Source: Pseudomonas typographi (lineage in GTDB: Bacteria > Pseudomonadota > Gammaproteobacteria > Pseudomonadales > Pseudomonadaceae). From it: a stretch of DNA of 64,000 nucleotides. Both the position numbers and the translations under genes were made by a program. The notes below the pieces were generated by a model, which worked only from the letters and a program-made list of their open reading frames with translations, made no database searches and was not told where the DNA came from. This document shows positions 1 to 9,139 of this stretch, piece after piece. The DNA lies in the NCBI RefSeq assembly GCF_014694385.1, contig NZ_JAAOCA010000006.1:62001-126000 (forward strand), given 5' to 3'. Each line of letters begins with the position of its first letter. The first letter of the stretch is position 1.

Positions 1-2
1 AA

Positions 3-485
3 CAAGCGGCACTGGGCAGCAGCCTGCAGGTGCACCTGCGGCGCAACAGCGCTTTCCATCTGCCCGGCGATGACCGCCCGCTGATCTTCATCGGCAACGG
101 CACCGGCTTGGCGGGCTTGCGCAGTTTGCTGCGGCAACGGCGGCTGCTCGGGCAGCCGCGCAACTGGCTGCTGTTCGGCGAGCGCAACAGGGCCACCGAC
201 CGGCTGTGTGGCGAAGAACTCGACGCTTGGCTTGCCAGCGGCACGCTGGCCCGGCTGGACCTCACCTTCTCCCGTGACCAAGCGCATAAGGTGTATGTGC
301 AGGATGCCCTGCGGGCCGCACGCCGCGAGCTGGAGCAGTGGCTGCAACAAGGTGCCGGGCTTTATGTGTGCGGCAGCCTGCAGGGCATGGCCGACGGAGT
401 CGACCGAGCCCTGCGCGAGATGCTCGGCGAGGCGGCGGTAGAGCGGTTGATCGAAGAGGGCCGCTACCGCCGCGACGTTTATTAG
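3..485 (+). CDS. Sulfite reductase-like NADPH flavoprotein reductase, C-terminal part (5' end outside window)
   Basis: The reading frame is open from the window edge to a TAG, so only about 160 C-terminal residues are present. They match the NADP-binding half of a ferredoxin-NADP reductase module as found in sulfite reductase alpha subunits and related diflavin reductases: the GNGTGLAG nicotinamide-binding loop, a FGERNR segment, an SRDQAHKVYVQD segment that binds the NADP phosphate, the VCGSLQGMA motif, and a terminal aromatic residue (Tyr). In pseudomonads such reductases are often fused to an N-terminal PepSY membrane domain, but that part is outside the window. Electron transfer from NADPH via FAD/FMN is inferred from the family. 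The gene is convergent with the PhoD gene 37 bp away. Confidence 0.8.
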   Translation, partial: QAALGSSLQVHLRRNSAFHLPGDDRPLIFIGNGTGLAGLRSLLRQRRLLGQPRNWLLFGERNRATDRLCGEELDAWLASGTLARLDLTFSRDQAHKVYVQDALRAARRELEQWLQQGAGLYVCGSLQGMADGVDRALREMLGEAAVERLIEEGRYRRDVY

Positions 486-486
486 T

Positions 487-516
487 GGTTCAGACGTTGG
501 CTGCAAATACTGAACC
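487..516. terminator. Weak inverted repeat between two convergent genes
   Basis: GGTTCAG (487-493) and CTGAACC (510-516) form a perfect 7-bp stem around a 16-nt loop in the 37-bp gap between the convergent reductase and PhoD genes. No clear T-run follows on either strand, so it is only a candidate bidirectional transcript end. Confidence 0.3.
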
Positions 517-522
517 GCCACG

Positions 523-2079
523 CTAGGCGGCAGGCTGCAAAACCTGTTCGTACACTGCCACGCCGTCCAGATCGCGCAAGGTCACGGTCAATTCGCCGGT
601 TTGCGCCTGGATGTTCACTTCGCCGAAGAACTGATAGCCGGCGAACGGCGACGTGTTTGGCGCCGGCGGCGCCTTCTGGAATACCACCTGTGGGCCAAAG
701 GTGCCGTCGAGCGGGTTGGGCCCGAAGCTGCCAGCGTTGAGCGGGCCGGCGACGAACTCCCAGAACGGCTCGAAATCCTGGAACGCCGCGCGGTCGGGGT
801 GGTAGTGGTGTGCCGCGCAGTAATGCACGTCGGCGGTGAGCCACAGCGTATTGCGCACCTGCTGCTCGCGCAGGTACGCCAGCAACTCGGCGATTTCCAG
901 CTCCCGGCCCAACGGCCGGCCATCGTCGGCATTGGCAATCGCTTCCCAGCGGCCCACGCCCGGGCTCACTTCACCGTCCGGTACGCCCAGGCCGACCGGC
1001 ATGTCGGCGGCAATCACTTTCCACTGCGCGGTCGAGGCTTTGAGTTGCGCCTTGAGCCAGGCCAACTGGGTACGACCGAGAAACGCGCTGTCGGCGTTCA
1101 TGACCGTACCCAGGTTGGCATCATTGGGCCCGCGGTAGCTACGCATGTCGAGTACGAATACATCCAGCAACGGGCCATAGGCGATCTTGCGGTATACGCG
1201 GTGCCCTTCATCGGCCGCCTGCAAACGCATGGGAGAATACTCCAGCCACGCTTGCCGAGCATTGGCCACCAAGGCGGGGATAGCCTTGGTGTGATAACGC
1301 TCATCGAGCTGCTTGCTCGATGACCAGTTATTGGTCACCTCATGGTCATCCCACTGCCAGATCTGCGGCACCTCGGCATTGAAGCGGCGCACGTTCTCGT
1401 CCATCAGGTTGTAGCGATAGTTGCCTCGGTAGTCCGCCAGCGTCTCGGCCACCTTGCTCTTGGCTTCGCTGGTGAGGTTGCGCCATACCCGGCCACCTTC
1501 AGTGGCAACGCTCGCTGGCACCGGGCTGTCGGCGTAGATGGTATCGCCGCTGTGAATGAAGAAGTCTGGCAGGCGCAGGCGCATCGCTTCGTAGATACGC
1601 ATGCCGCCGATGTCGGGGTTGATGCCGAAACCCTGCCCTACGGTATCGCCGCTCCAGACAAAACGGATGTCGCGCTTTTGCGCCGGTACGCTGCGCAAAT
1701 GGCCGAACCACGGCTCACTGCTCACACCGGTGTTGGCGTCTTCGAACCACACCCGGTAAAAAATCGCCTGCCCCGCCGGTAGCCCGCTGAGTTCTACCCG
1801 CGCGGTAAAGTCAGTGCGGGCATCGGCCAATGTAGAAACCACCCGCCGCGGTGCGCTGAACATACTGCGGGTGTCCCACTCCACCACCATCTTTGCCGGG
1901 CGGTCGCAGCGGCTCCAGACCATTGCCCGGTCACCCAGCGGATCGCCGGCTTGCACACCGTCGGCCATCACCGGGCGGCTTTTGGCCGAGGCGATCACCG
2001 CGGGCGCAAACCCAGGCACCAATAAGCCAGCGCCCACGGTTTGCAATAGCCGGCGGCGCGCCAGGGGAAAGTGGTACAT
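523..2079 (-). CDS. phoD: PhoD-family alkaline phosphatase/phosphodiesterase, Tat-exported
   Basis: Predicted 518-residue periplasmic phosphoesterase. The start at 2079 is chosen because AAGGAGA lies just upstream and because it places a twin-arginine signal at the N-terminus (ARRRLLQ at residues 7-13, then a hydrophobic stretch ending near PAVIASA). An upstream extension in the same frame lacks a ribosome site. The PhoD N-terminal domain is followed by the metallophosphatase core with HSGDTIYAD, WDDHEVTNNW and TADVHYCAAHHY, which carry the metal-binding Asp/His residues of PhoD enzymes (Fe/Ca centre in characterised members). It probably releases phosphate from esters outside the cytoplasm. 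A Pho box 47 bp upstream of the start fits phosphate-starvation control. Confidence 0.9.
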   Translation of the reverse strand: MYHFPLARRRLLQTVGAGLLVPGFAPAVIASAKSRPVMADGVQAGDPLGDRAMVWSRCDRPAKMVVEWDTRSMFSAPRRVVSTLADARTDFTARVELSGLPAGQAIFYRVWFEDANTGVSSEPWFGHLRSVPAQKRDIRFVWSGDTVGQGFGINPDIGGMRIYEAMRLRLPDFFIHSGDTIYADSPVPASVATEGGRVWRNLTSEAKSKVAETLADYRGNYRYNLMDENVRRFNAEVPQIWQWDDHEVTNNWSSSKQLDERYHTKAIPALVANARQAWLEYSPMRLQAADEGHRVYRKIAYGPLLDVFVLDMRSYRGPNDANLGTVMNADSAFLGRTQLAWLKAQLKASTAQWKVIAADMPVGLGVPDGEVSPGVGRWEAIANADDGRPLGRELEIAELLAYLREQQVRNTLWLTADVHYCAAHHYHPDRAAFQDFEPFWEFVAGPLNAGSFGPNPLDGTFGPQVVFQKAPPAPNTSPFAGYQFFGEVNIQAQTGELTVTLRDLDGVAVYEQVLQPAA

Positions 2080-2125
2080 AGTGTGTCTCCTTCGGCGGGG
2101 AAAGCACACATCAAACGCGGGGAAT

Positions 2126-2143
2126 GTGACAGGGGGATGGCAG
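2126..2143 (-). promoter_or_regulatory. Pho box (PhoB operator) upstream of phoD
   Basis: On the minus strand the site reads CTGCCAT-CCCC-CTGTCAC, two 7-bp half-sites with a 4-bp spacer. The PhoB consensus is CTGTCAT-N4-CTGTCAC/T, so 13 of the 14 half-site positions agree. It lies 47 bp upstream of the phoD ATG, a usual activator distance. Confidence 0.75.
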
Positions 2144-2152
2144 GGCGTCTTA

Positions 2153-2287
2153 GGGTGCAGCCGACATTCGCACACGCATCGAGGCGTAAATGGGGTTGCC
2201 GGGCAAGGCGCCATGACGGGCCATAGCGGGGCCATGGCGAGTAGTCGCAACCCAGCCCGGCAGCGAAGGGCACCGCCAACAGGGTGC
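2153..2287 (+). repeat. Dispersed intergenic repeat, copy A
   Basis: This is one copy of a repeat seen six times in the window. Shared blocks in order are TTCGCACACGCAT, GTTGCCGGGCAAGGCGCC, CATAGCGGGGCCATGGCGAG and CAGCCCGGCAGCGAAGGGC. The second and last blocks form an inverted repeat. It fills the gap between phoD and the end of fruA and lies directly upstream of the Pho box. Confidence 0.7.
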
Positions 2288-2321
2288 AAATTCATTGCTC
2301 AGGCACCTCAGTATCTACCGC

Positions 2322-4043
2322 TCACTCGGCGGCCAGGGCCACCTCCTGCACCTCGCCGCGCTTGATCGCCGCGTACACCACCCCGGTGACCACGCTGCCG
2401 GCCAGGATCGCCAGCAGGTACAACCACGCATGGTTCATCGCATTGGGGATCAGCAACACGAATAGCCCGCCATGGGGGGCGACCAGCTTGCAGCCGAACA
2501 GCATCGACAGCGCGCCGGTGAGTGCGCCGCCGGCGATGCTGGCGGGGATTACCCGCAGCGGGTCTTTGGCGGCAAACGGGATCGCGCCTTCGGAAATAAA
2601 GCACAACCCCAGTACCAGGGCGGCCTTGCCGGCTTCACGCTCGCCCTGGGCAAACTTGCGCCGGGCCAGCAACGTAGCAATGCCAAGGCCGATGGGCGGC
2701 ACCATACCGGCCGCCATGGTCGCCGCCATGGGCGCGGTGGTTTGGCTGGCCAGCAGGCCCACGGAGAACGCGTAGGCGGCCTTGTTGATGGGCCCGCCAA
2801 GGTCCACGCACATCATCGCGCCCAATAGGATGCCCAACAAAATGGCATTGGTGGTGCCCATGCTGTTGAGGAACTCGGTGAGGGCGGCGAGCATGCCCGC
2901 CACTGGCGTGCCGACCAGGTAGACCATGGCAAGGCCAGTGACCAAGCTGGCCAACAGCGGAATGATCAAGATCGGCTTGAGCGCCTCCAGGCTCGCCGGT
3001 AAGCGCGCAGCGCGGTTGATACCCCAGGCGGCGAAGCCTGCGATGAAGCCTGCCAGGATGCCACCGATGAACCCCGCCCCCAGGGTACTGGCCAACAGGC
3101 CGCCGATCATTCCCGGCGCCAAGCCCGGGCGGTCGGCGATCGAGTAGGCGATATAGCCCGCCAACAGCGGCACCATCAGGGTGAACGCCGCGTCCCCCAC
3201 CTGTTTAAGCGCCGCGGCCAGGGTGCCTGGCTGTTCGAAGGCGTGGATGCCAAACACGAATGACAGCGCGATCAATAAGCCCCCGGCCACCACCATCGGC
3301 AACATGTACGACACGCCGGTGAGCAAATGCTTGTACACCCCCTTGCGCTCACCCTGGGCCGGGGCCTGCGCCCCGCCAGCGGCTTCGACCTTGGCCTCGG
3401 CCAACGCCTTGTCCAGGGTGGCCTGCGGCTGCTTCAGGGCAATCCCGGTGCCGCAGCGGTAAATGCGTTTGCCGGCAAAACGCTCGGTGGGCACGTCGAT
3501 GTCGGCGGCCAGCACTACCACTTCGGCCTCGGCAATGGCCGCCGCACTGAGCGGGTTACGCGCCCCCACCGAGCCTTGGGTTTCAACCTGCAATGCGTAA
3601 CCCAACTGGCGCGCGGCCTGCTGCAGGGCTTCGGCCGCCATGAAGGTGTGGGCCACGCCCGTGGGGCAGGCGGTGATCGCGACAACCCGCCGTGCCGCCC
3701 CGGCGGCCGGCACCTCGGCGGCGGTCGGGGCCCGGTATACTTGGGCCTGTTGCTGGGCGTCATGCAAAAACCCATCGGCGTCGTTCAGCGCCTGGGCAGG
3801 GGTGCTTTCGAACAGCCGCTTGCCGTCGAAGCGCGCCAGGTCGAGCGGGCCGGTGCGCACCACCAGCACCCAGTCGGCCTCGGCGATGGCGGCCGGCGAA
3901 AGCTGTTTTTCCGGGTGCTGCGGGTCATGCACCTCGACACTGGTGCTCAAGCCCTGGCGCTGCGCCGCGGCCTCGAGCAAACGCGCGCTGAGCACGCTGG
4001 ACACCCGCCCGCCGGGGCATGCGGTGACGATGGCTAACTTCAT
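2322..4043 (-). CDS. fruA: Fructose PTS EIIB'BC component (fructose permease)
   Basis: A 573-residue membrane component of the fructose phosphotransferase system. It imports fructose and phosphorylates it to fructose-1-phosphate. The domain order is a IIB-like domain (VTACPGG, Cys9), a second IIB domain (ITACPTGVAHTFMAAEAL, Cys126, the expected phosphocysteine), then a IIC domain from about residue 240 with many hydrophobic segments, the VDLGGPINKAAYAF block and the EGAIPFAA block. The start at 4043 follows the fruK stop by 2 nt, which implies translational coupling; a longer frame would run into fruK. It is the last gene of fruBKA. The phosphate comes from the fused FruB protein. Confidence 0.97.
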   Translation of the reverse strand: MKLAIVTACPGGRVSSVLSARLLEAAAQRQGLSTSVEVHDPQHPEKQLSPAAIAEADWVLVVRTGPLDLARFDGKRLFESTPAQALNDADGFLHDAQQQAQVYRAPTAAEVPAAGAARRVVAITACPTGVAHTFMAAEALQQAARQLGYALQVETQGSVGARNPLSAAAIAEAEVVVLAADIDVPTERFAGKRIYRCGTGIALKQPQATLDKALAEAKVEAAGGAQAPAQGERKGVYKHLLTGVSYMLPMVVAGGLLIALSFVFGIHAFEQPGTLAAALKQVGDAAFTLMVPLLAGYIAYSIADRPGLAPGMIGGLLASTLGAGFIGGILAGFIAGFAAWGINRAARLPASLEALKPILIIPLLASLVTGLAMVYLVGTPVAGMLAALTEFLNSMGTTNAILLGILLGAMMCVDLGGPINKAAYAFSVGLLASQTTAPMAATMAAGMVPPIGLGIATLLARRKFAQGEREAGKAALVLGLCFISEGAIPFAAKDPLRVIPASIAGGALTGALSMLFGCKLVAPHGGLFVLLIPNAMNHAWLYLLAILAGSVVTGVVYAAIKRGEVQEVALAAE

Positions 4044-4045
4044 GT

Positions 4046-4996
4046 TCAAGCCTCTTGTTGGGGTACTAGCGCGCGCACGCACACGCCGCTTTCCAGGCAT
4101 GCCAACGCCGTGAGGTCAGGGATGCCGAAACCGATTTGCGACACCGCCATGGCCGCGATGGCCGTGGCTGTACACAGGGTGCGCTCGGCCGTTTGCGCGC
4201 TGAGCAAGCCATGCACCATACCCGCTAGCAACGAATCACCCGCCCCCACCGTGCTTGCAATGTCTACGGTGGGCGGCAGGGCCTGCAGGGCGATGCCTTC
4301 GGCGAACCAATTGACGCCCTGGGGGCCTTGGGAGATCACCACATGGGTAATGCCTTGAGCACGCAGCCGCTTAGCCATCGCCTGTTGCTCGGCCAGGGTC
4401 GCCACGGTTGTGCCGAATACTTCGGCCAATTCGTCCGTGTTTGGCTTGACCAACCAGGGCTGGGCGCCAAGCCCTGCGCGCAAGGCTGCGCCGCTGGTGT
4501 CCAATGCGACCTTCAGGCCCAACTGGCGCAAGTGCTCCAGCAGTTGGCCGAACCACGCCGGGCTGATGCCCCGCGGCAGGCTGCCAGCGACCACCACGGC
4601 GTCGTGCCCGGGGGCAATGCGTTCCAGGCGGGCCATCAGCCAGGCCTGGGCGTCTTCATCGACCCATGGGCCGCTGCCGTTGACGTCGGTGATGCGCCCA
4701 CTGCTTTCGGCCAGTTTGAAATTGCGCCGGGTTTCGCCTGGAACTCGGACAAAGGCATCATCGAAACCGCGTTCGGCGAACAGCGCGTCGAAGCGGTCGG
4801 CGTTGTCGTGGCCGAGAAAGCCGGTCACGGTCAATTGGTGGCCCAGGTCGGCCAATACCTGTGCGACGTTCAGGCCCTTGCCGGCGGCATGCACATGCAG
4901 CGCGTCGCTGCGGTTCACTTCGCCCAGGTGTAGGGCGCCGAGCTCCACGGTCAGGTCCAACGCCGGGTTCAAGGTAACGGTTAGAATTCTTGCCAT
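4046..4996 (-). CDS. fruK: 1-phosphofructokinase
   Basis: A 316-residue PfkB/ribokinase-family enzyme that phosphorylates fructose-1-phosphate, the FruA product, to fructose-1,6-bisphosphate in the cytoplasm. It shows the N-terminal TLNPALDLTVEL, the AGKGLNVAQVL signature and the C-terminal STVGAGDSLLAGMVHG with the catalytic Asp and anion hole. Two adjacent ATG codons (4999 and 4996) are possible starts. I take the second, which gives MARIL and an 8-nt spacing from GGAG; the first would overlap the fruB TGA. The fruB and fruK genes are thus directly coupled. Confidence 0.95.
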   Translation of the reverse strand: MARILTVTLNPALDLTVELGALHLGEVNRSDALHVHAAGKGLNVAQVLADLGHQLTVTGFLGHDNADRFDALFAERGFDDAFVRVPGETRRNFKLAESSGRITDVNGSGPWVDEDAQAWLMARLERIAPGHDAVVVAGSLPRGISPAWFGQLLEHLRQLGLKVALDTSGAALRAGLGAQPWLVKPNTDELAEVFGTTVATLAEQQAMAKRLRAQGITHVVISQGPQGVNWFAEGIALQALPPTVDIASTVGAGDSLLAGMVHGLLSAQTAERTLCTATAIAAMAVSQIGFGIPDLTALACLESGVCVRALVPQQEA

Positions 4997-7860
4997 CATG
5001 CAGTCTCCACCAGCGCGCGCACCTCGGCGGCCGTAGCCGCGCCCAAGGCTTGCTGCGCCCATTGCTGTGCCTGGCTGAAGCTCAACGCTCGCACCCCGGC
5101 CTTGACCTCGGCGATGCTGCCCGCCGAGACGCTGAGTTCATCGACGCCCAACCCCACCAGTACCGGCAAGGCTTCGGGGTCGGCCGCCAATTCACCACAC
5201 ACCCCTACCCATTTGCCCTGGGCATGGGCCGCGCGCACGGTGATGTCGATCAATTGCAACACCGCTGGGTGCAGGCCGTCCGCTTGCGCCGACAATGTGG
5301 GGTGGCCACGGTCGATGGCCAGGGTGTATTGGGTCAGGTCATTGGTGCCGATGCTGAAGAAATCCACTTCGCGGGCCAGCACCGGTGCCAACAACGCGGC
5401 CGAAGGCACCTCGATCATGATCCCCAGTTGCAGGTCGGCCACCGGAATGTCTTCGCGCAGCCGCGCCACCATGTCACGTGCCTGCCGCCATTGCTCGGCG
5501 GCCCCGACCATGGGGAACATGATGCGCAGGGGCCGCCCGCCGGCTGAGCGCAACAAGGCGCGCAATTGCGTTTGCATCAGCTCGGGCCGCTGCAGCGTCA
5601 GGCGAATGCCGCGTACACCGAGGAAAGGGTTTTCCTCGGCCTGGATCGGCCAGTACGGCAGCGGTTTGTCGCCGCCCACGTCGAGTGTTCTAACCACCAG
5701 CGGGCGCCCGCCCAGGCCGTCGAGTACACGGCTGTACTCGGCCAACTGGGTGGCTTCGTCCGGGGCTTGCGTGTGGGCCATGAACATCAGCTCGGTGCGC
5801 AGCAACCCGACCCCTTCGGCACCCTGCGCCACGGCGTTGGCCACCGCCGCGCTTTCGCCGATGTTGGCGAATACCTCGACTACGTGGCCATCGGTGGTCA
5901 AGGCCGGCTCCAACCGGTGCTCAGCCGCGGCGGCCAGGCGTAGCGCGCGCCGTTCACGGTCGGCGCTGGCACGCGCGAGCACGTCAGGTGCGGGCGCGAC
6001 ATCGACACGCCCGCGCTGGCCATCGAGCAACAACGGCGTCCCCGGCTCGATCAGCAGCACCGCCTCGCCTGCCCCGACCACCGCCGGGATACCCAGCGCC
6101 CGCGCCACGATGGCACTGTGTGCGGTGGCTCCGCCCCGGGCGGTGAGGATACCGGCCACGCGCTGGCTGTCGAGGCGGGCGACGTCGGACGGGCCCACTT
6201 CATCCATCACCAGAATGTACGGCTCATCGGGCTCATGGAAGGTTTCTACACCGCACAACTGAGCCAGCACACGCCGGCCGATATCGCGCAGGTCAGCCGC
6301 TCGCTCAGCGAGCAGGGCATCGCGCAGCGCCTCCTGGCGCCGTGCAGCAGTGTCGATCACCGCCATCCAGGCGGCTGCAGCGCTCTCGCCCTGCTTAAGG
6401 CGTTCAACCACATCTTCGGCCAGGGCCGGGTCGTCGAGCATTTCTTGGTGGGTCACGAAAATATCGCGTATGGCTTGGGCGGTGCTGCGGCGAATCAGCC
6501 CGTCGATGTCTGCCCGGACCTTGTCCAGCGCACCACGCAGGCGGCCGTGCTCGGCCTCGAACGACTCACCCAGGGCGGGGTATTCCAAGGCCTGTAGCAC
6601 CTGTAGGTGCGCGGGGCCCGAGGCGATGCCAGGCGCCGCCGCCACCGCTTGCAAACGGCTACCGGCGGCCGGTGCGCACACCTGCGCGGCGGTTTCTACA
6701 GCCTCGGCCAGCACCTCGGCGGCCATGGGCGGTAGCGCTTCGACCTCCTCGCCCAGCCCCGCCTCGATCGCTGCCAGCAAGGCGGGTAAGGCATCCGCGG
6801 CAATGGCCGGCTCGGCAATGATCTCCAGCACCTGGCCGCGCCGCGCGCCCAAGCTGAGCAGTTTGCTCAGGCTCTTGGCCGAAACCGCCGGCTCGCCGCT
6901 GTCGACCACCCGCAGGTGGACTTCGCCGGCAAACCCCTTGGCCAGTTGCGCCAACAACTTGGCCGGCCGCGCATGCAGGCCATGGGTGTTGGCCAAGGGC
7001 ACCTGCAGGCTGGGCCAATCGGCCGGCGCATCGCCACCCAGCGCTTGCAACACGGCGCGGCTGCTGTTAGCCCGAAACAACGCCTCGCCGCGCCCTTCGA
7101 TCAGCAACGTACACAGCCGCTCCAGCAATGCCTGGTGGGCTTCACCCAGGCTGGCCAGGCAGAACAAACCATTGACCGGCTGGCCGAGCAGGCGCAGCGG
7201 GCCTGCGGGAGTAACGAACGATAGGCCCGGGCGCTTGACCATTTGCTGGCTGTGTAACCACCACAAGCCATCCCCCAATGGCAGCGGCGCCACCTGCTGC
7301 AGCACCGCGGCGAAACCCGGGCTCACGCAATCGCCCTGGCGCAGCAATTTGGCACCACGCCATAGCAACTCTTCGAAGTCGTCGGCCGCTACATTCAGGG
7401 TGATCATCTGCGCATCCAAGGCCAGGGCCTGCGGCGCGCCCTGCAGCAGCTTTAGCAGTGCCTCGGGCGTGGCAGCGGTACGCAGTGCCTGGCCCAGGTC
7501 GGTTTCGCCCAGGGCGCGGGTGAGCAACTGCAGCAAGCGCAGGTGCTCGTCTGATTTAGCGGCGATGCCAATGGCCAGGTACACCATTTGGCCATCGCCC
7601 CAGTCCACACCGTCGGGAAACTGCAACAGGCGCACCCCGGTGGCATGAACCAGCTCGCGGGTTTGCGGGGTGCCATGGGGGATCGCGATGCCTTGGCCAA
7701 GGTAAGTCGAGCCTTGCGCTTCGCGGGTTTGCAGGCCGGCTAGGTAACCTTCGGCGACCAGGCCATCGGCCTGCAAACAGTCGGCCAACAGCGTCAACGC
7801 AGCGGGTTTGTCCGCTGCCTGCTGGCTCATGGAAATCTGCTCAGAGGTGAGCTCGAGCAT
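4996..7860 (-). CDS. fruB: Fused fructose PTS EIIA-HPr-EI phosphoryl donor
   Basis: A 954-residue cytoplasmic protein that carries phosphate from PEP to FruA. Three domains are visible: EIIA (GIAIPHG, phosphohistidine near residue 62), HPr (NTHGLHARPAK, His296), and enzyme I (GGATAHSAIVARALGIP, His581, then the PEP-binding barrel with FSIGTNDLTQYTLAIDR). A region of about 140 residues between EIIA and HPr looks like a second, degenerate EIIA-like or linker segment. This triple fusion is the usual form in fluorescent pseudomonads, whose fructose PTS is their main sugar PTS. The start at 7860 has AAGGAG at good spacing. It is the first gene of fruBKA. Confidence 0.96.
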   Translation of the reverse strand: MLELTSEQISMSQQAADKPAALTLLADCLQADGLVAEGYLAGLQTREAQGSTYLGQGIAIPHGTPQTRELVHATGVRLLQFPDGVDWGDGQMVYLAIGIAAKSDEHLRLLQLLTRALGETDLGQALRTAATPEALLKLLQGAPQALALDAQMITLNVAADDFEELLWRGAKLLRQGDCVSPGFAAVLQQVAPLPLGDGLWWLHSQQMVKRPGLSFVTPAGPLRLLGQPVNGLFCLASLGEAHQALLERLCTLLIEGRGEALFRANSSRAVLQALGGDAPADWPSLQVPLANTHGLHARPAKLLAQLAKGFAGEVHLRVVDSGEPAVSAKSLSKLLSLGARRGQVLEIIAEPAIAADALPALLAAIEAGLGEEVEALPPMAAEVLAEAVETAAQVCAPAAGSRLQAVAAAPGIASGPAHLQVLQALEYPALGESFEAEHGRLRGALDKVRADIDGLIRRSTAQAIRDIFVTHQEMLDDPALAEDVVERLKQGESAAAAWMAVIDTAARRQEALRDALLAERAADLRDIGRRVLAQLCGVETFHEPDEPYILVMDEVGPSDVARLDSQRVAGILTARGGATAHSAIVARALGIPAVVGAGEAVLLIEPGTPLLLDGQRGRVDVAPAPDVLARASADRERRALRLAAAAEHRLEPALTTDGHVVEVFANIGESAAVANAVAQGAEGVGLLRTELMFMAHTQAPDEATQLAEYSRVLDGLGGRPLVVRTLDVGGDKPLPYWPIQAEENPFLGVRGIRLTLQRPELMQTQLRALLRSAGGRPLRIMFPMVGAAEQWRQARDMVARLREDIPVADLQLGIMIEVPSAALLAPVLAREVDFFSIGTNDLTQYTLAIDRGHPTLSAQADGLHPAVLQLIDITVRAAHAQGKWVGVCGELAADPEALPVLVGLGVDELSVSAGSIAEVKAGVRALSFSQAQQWAQQALGAATAAEVRALVETA

Positions 7861-7981
7861 TGCATCGCTCCTTTTACGCACCATTGGCGCGCAGGTATTG
7901 TTGTGAACGCATCCACCGCCCGGCGGCAGTTGCGCTGACTGCTACACTTACGACCAGCGAAGCGCCGAAAATGCTTGAAGC

Positions 7982-7993
7982 TGAAACGTTTAA
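7982..7993. promoter_or_regulatory. Cra (FruR) operator between fruB and cra
   Basis: TGAAACGTTTAA is the exact reverse complement of TTAAACGTTTCA, the Cra operator described in P. putida. It sits in the 282-bp divergent region, 121 bp upstream of the fruB start and 149 bp upstream of cra. It probably mediates repression of fruBKA that is relieved by fructose-1-phosphate. I see nothing else certain in the rest of the gap. Confidence 0.85.
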
Positions 7994-8142
7994 CCCATTA
8001 AAGCGGGCACGTTACCCGATAATTGATCCTGGATGAAGCCCACCCGGCCAAGTCACGGTACCGGCAGGATAGTTGCCGCACTGCCTGGCCAACCCGTTAA
8101 CATTGGCGCGCCCGCTTCGTCGCGACTCTAAGGAACCTTCGC

Positions 8143-9138
8143 GTGAAACTCAGCGATATCGCCCGCATGGCCGGGGTGTCCGTCACCACCGCCAGCTACG
8201 TCATCAACGGCAAAGCCGAACAACAACGCATCAGCCACAACACGGTGCAACGGGTGCGTGCAGTGGTCGAGGAGCACGGCTTCACGCCCAACCCCCAGGC
8301 CGCTGGCCTGCGCAGCCGGCGTACACGCACCCTGGGGTTCATCCTGCCAGACCTCGAAAACCCCAGTTACGCACGTATCGCCAAGTTCCTCGAGCAAGGC
8401 GCCCGGGCCCGTGGCTATCAACTGCTGATCGCCAGCTCCGACGACGACCCCGAAAGCGAACATCAACTGCAAAAGCTGTTCCGCGCCCGCCATTGCGATG
8501 CGTTGTTCGTAGCCAGTTGCTTACCGCCCAGCGACGGTTGCTATCGGGAAATCCAAAGCCGTGGCACCCCAGTGATCGCCATTGACCGGCAGTTGGACCC
8601 TAGCCAGTTCTGCTCGGTGGTCAGCGATGACCGCCACGCCGCCGAACAGCTCACGGCCAGCCTGCTGAAACCGGCGCCACGGCACATCGCGCTGATCGGC
8701 GCACGGCCAGAGCTGAGCATCAGCCAAGCGCGCACCGCCGGTTTCCGTGATGCCTTGGCCGGTTTCGACGGTACGGTAACGGTCAAGGATGCCGAGGGGT
8801 TCAGCCGCGAGGCTGGCCAACAGTTGATGAAACAGCTGCTTGAGCAATGGGGCCAGTTGCCGGATGCCTTGGTGACCACCTCTTACGTGTTGCTGCAAGG
8901 GGTATTCGATGTGCTGCAGGAGCGGGCGATGGATTTCAGCCAATTGCGCCTGGCCACCTTCGGCGACACCCAATTGCTCGATTTTTTGCCGCTGCCGATC
9001 AACGCCATGGGCCAACAGCACAAGCTGATCGCCGACACCGCCCTGGAGCTGGCCCTGGCCGCGCTCGAGCAAAAAACCTATACCCCCGGGGTATCGGCCA
9101 TCGCCCGGCGCTTCAAGCAGCGCATCAAAGAGGTTTGA
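8143..9138 (+). CDS. cra: Catabolite repressor/activator Cra (FruR), LacI family
   Basis: A 331-residue LacI-type regulator. The N-terminal helix-turn-helix (KLSDIARMAGVSVTTASYVI, residues 2-21) is followed by the hinge (TPNPQAAGLRSRRTRTLGFI) and a periplasmic-binding-protein-like effector domain that in Pseudomonas Cra binds fructose-1-phosphate. A GTG start is used. The gene is divergent from fruBKA and the shared region contains a perfect Cra operator, which identifies the target. A TatD-family gene follows with one base between the genes, so the two are probably cotranscribed. Confidence 0.95.
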   Translation: MKLSDIARMAGVSVTTASYVINGKAEQQRISHNTVQRVRAVVEEHGFTPNPQAAGLRSRRTRTLGFILPDLENPSYARIAKFLEQGARARGYQLLIASSDDDPESEHQLQKLFRARHCDALFVASCLPPSDGCYREIQSRGTPVIAIDRQLDPSQFCSVVSDDRHAAEQLTASLLKPAPRHIALIGARPELSISQARTAGFRDALAGFDGTVTVKDAEGFSREAGQQLMKQLLEQWGQLPDALVTTSYVLLQGVFDVLQERAMDFSQLRLATFGDTQLLDFLPLPINAMGQQHKLIADTALELALAALEQKTYTPGVSAIARRFKQRIKEV

Positions 9139-9139
9139 G

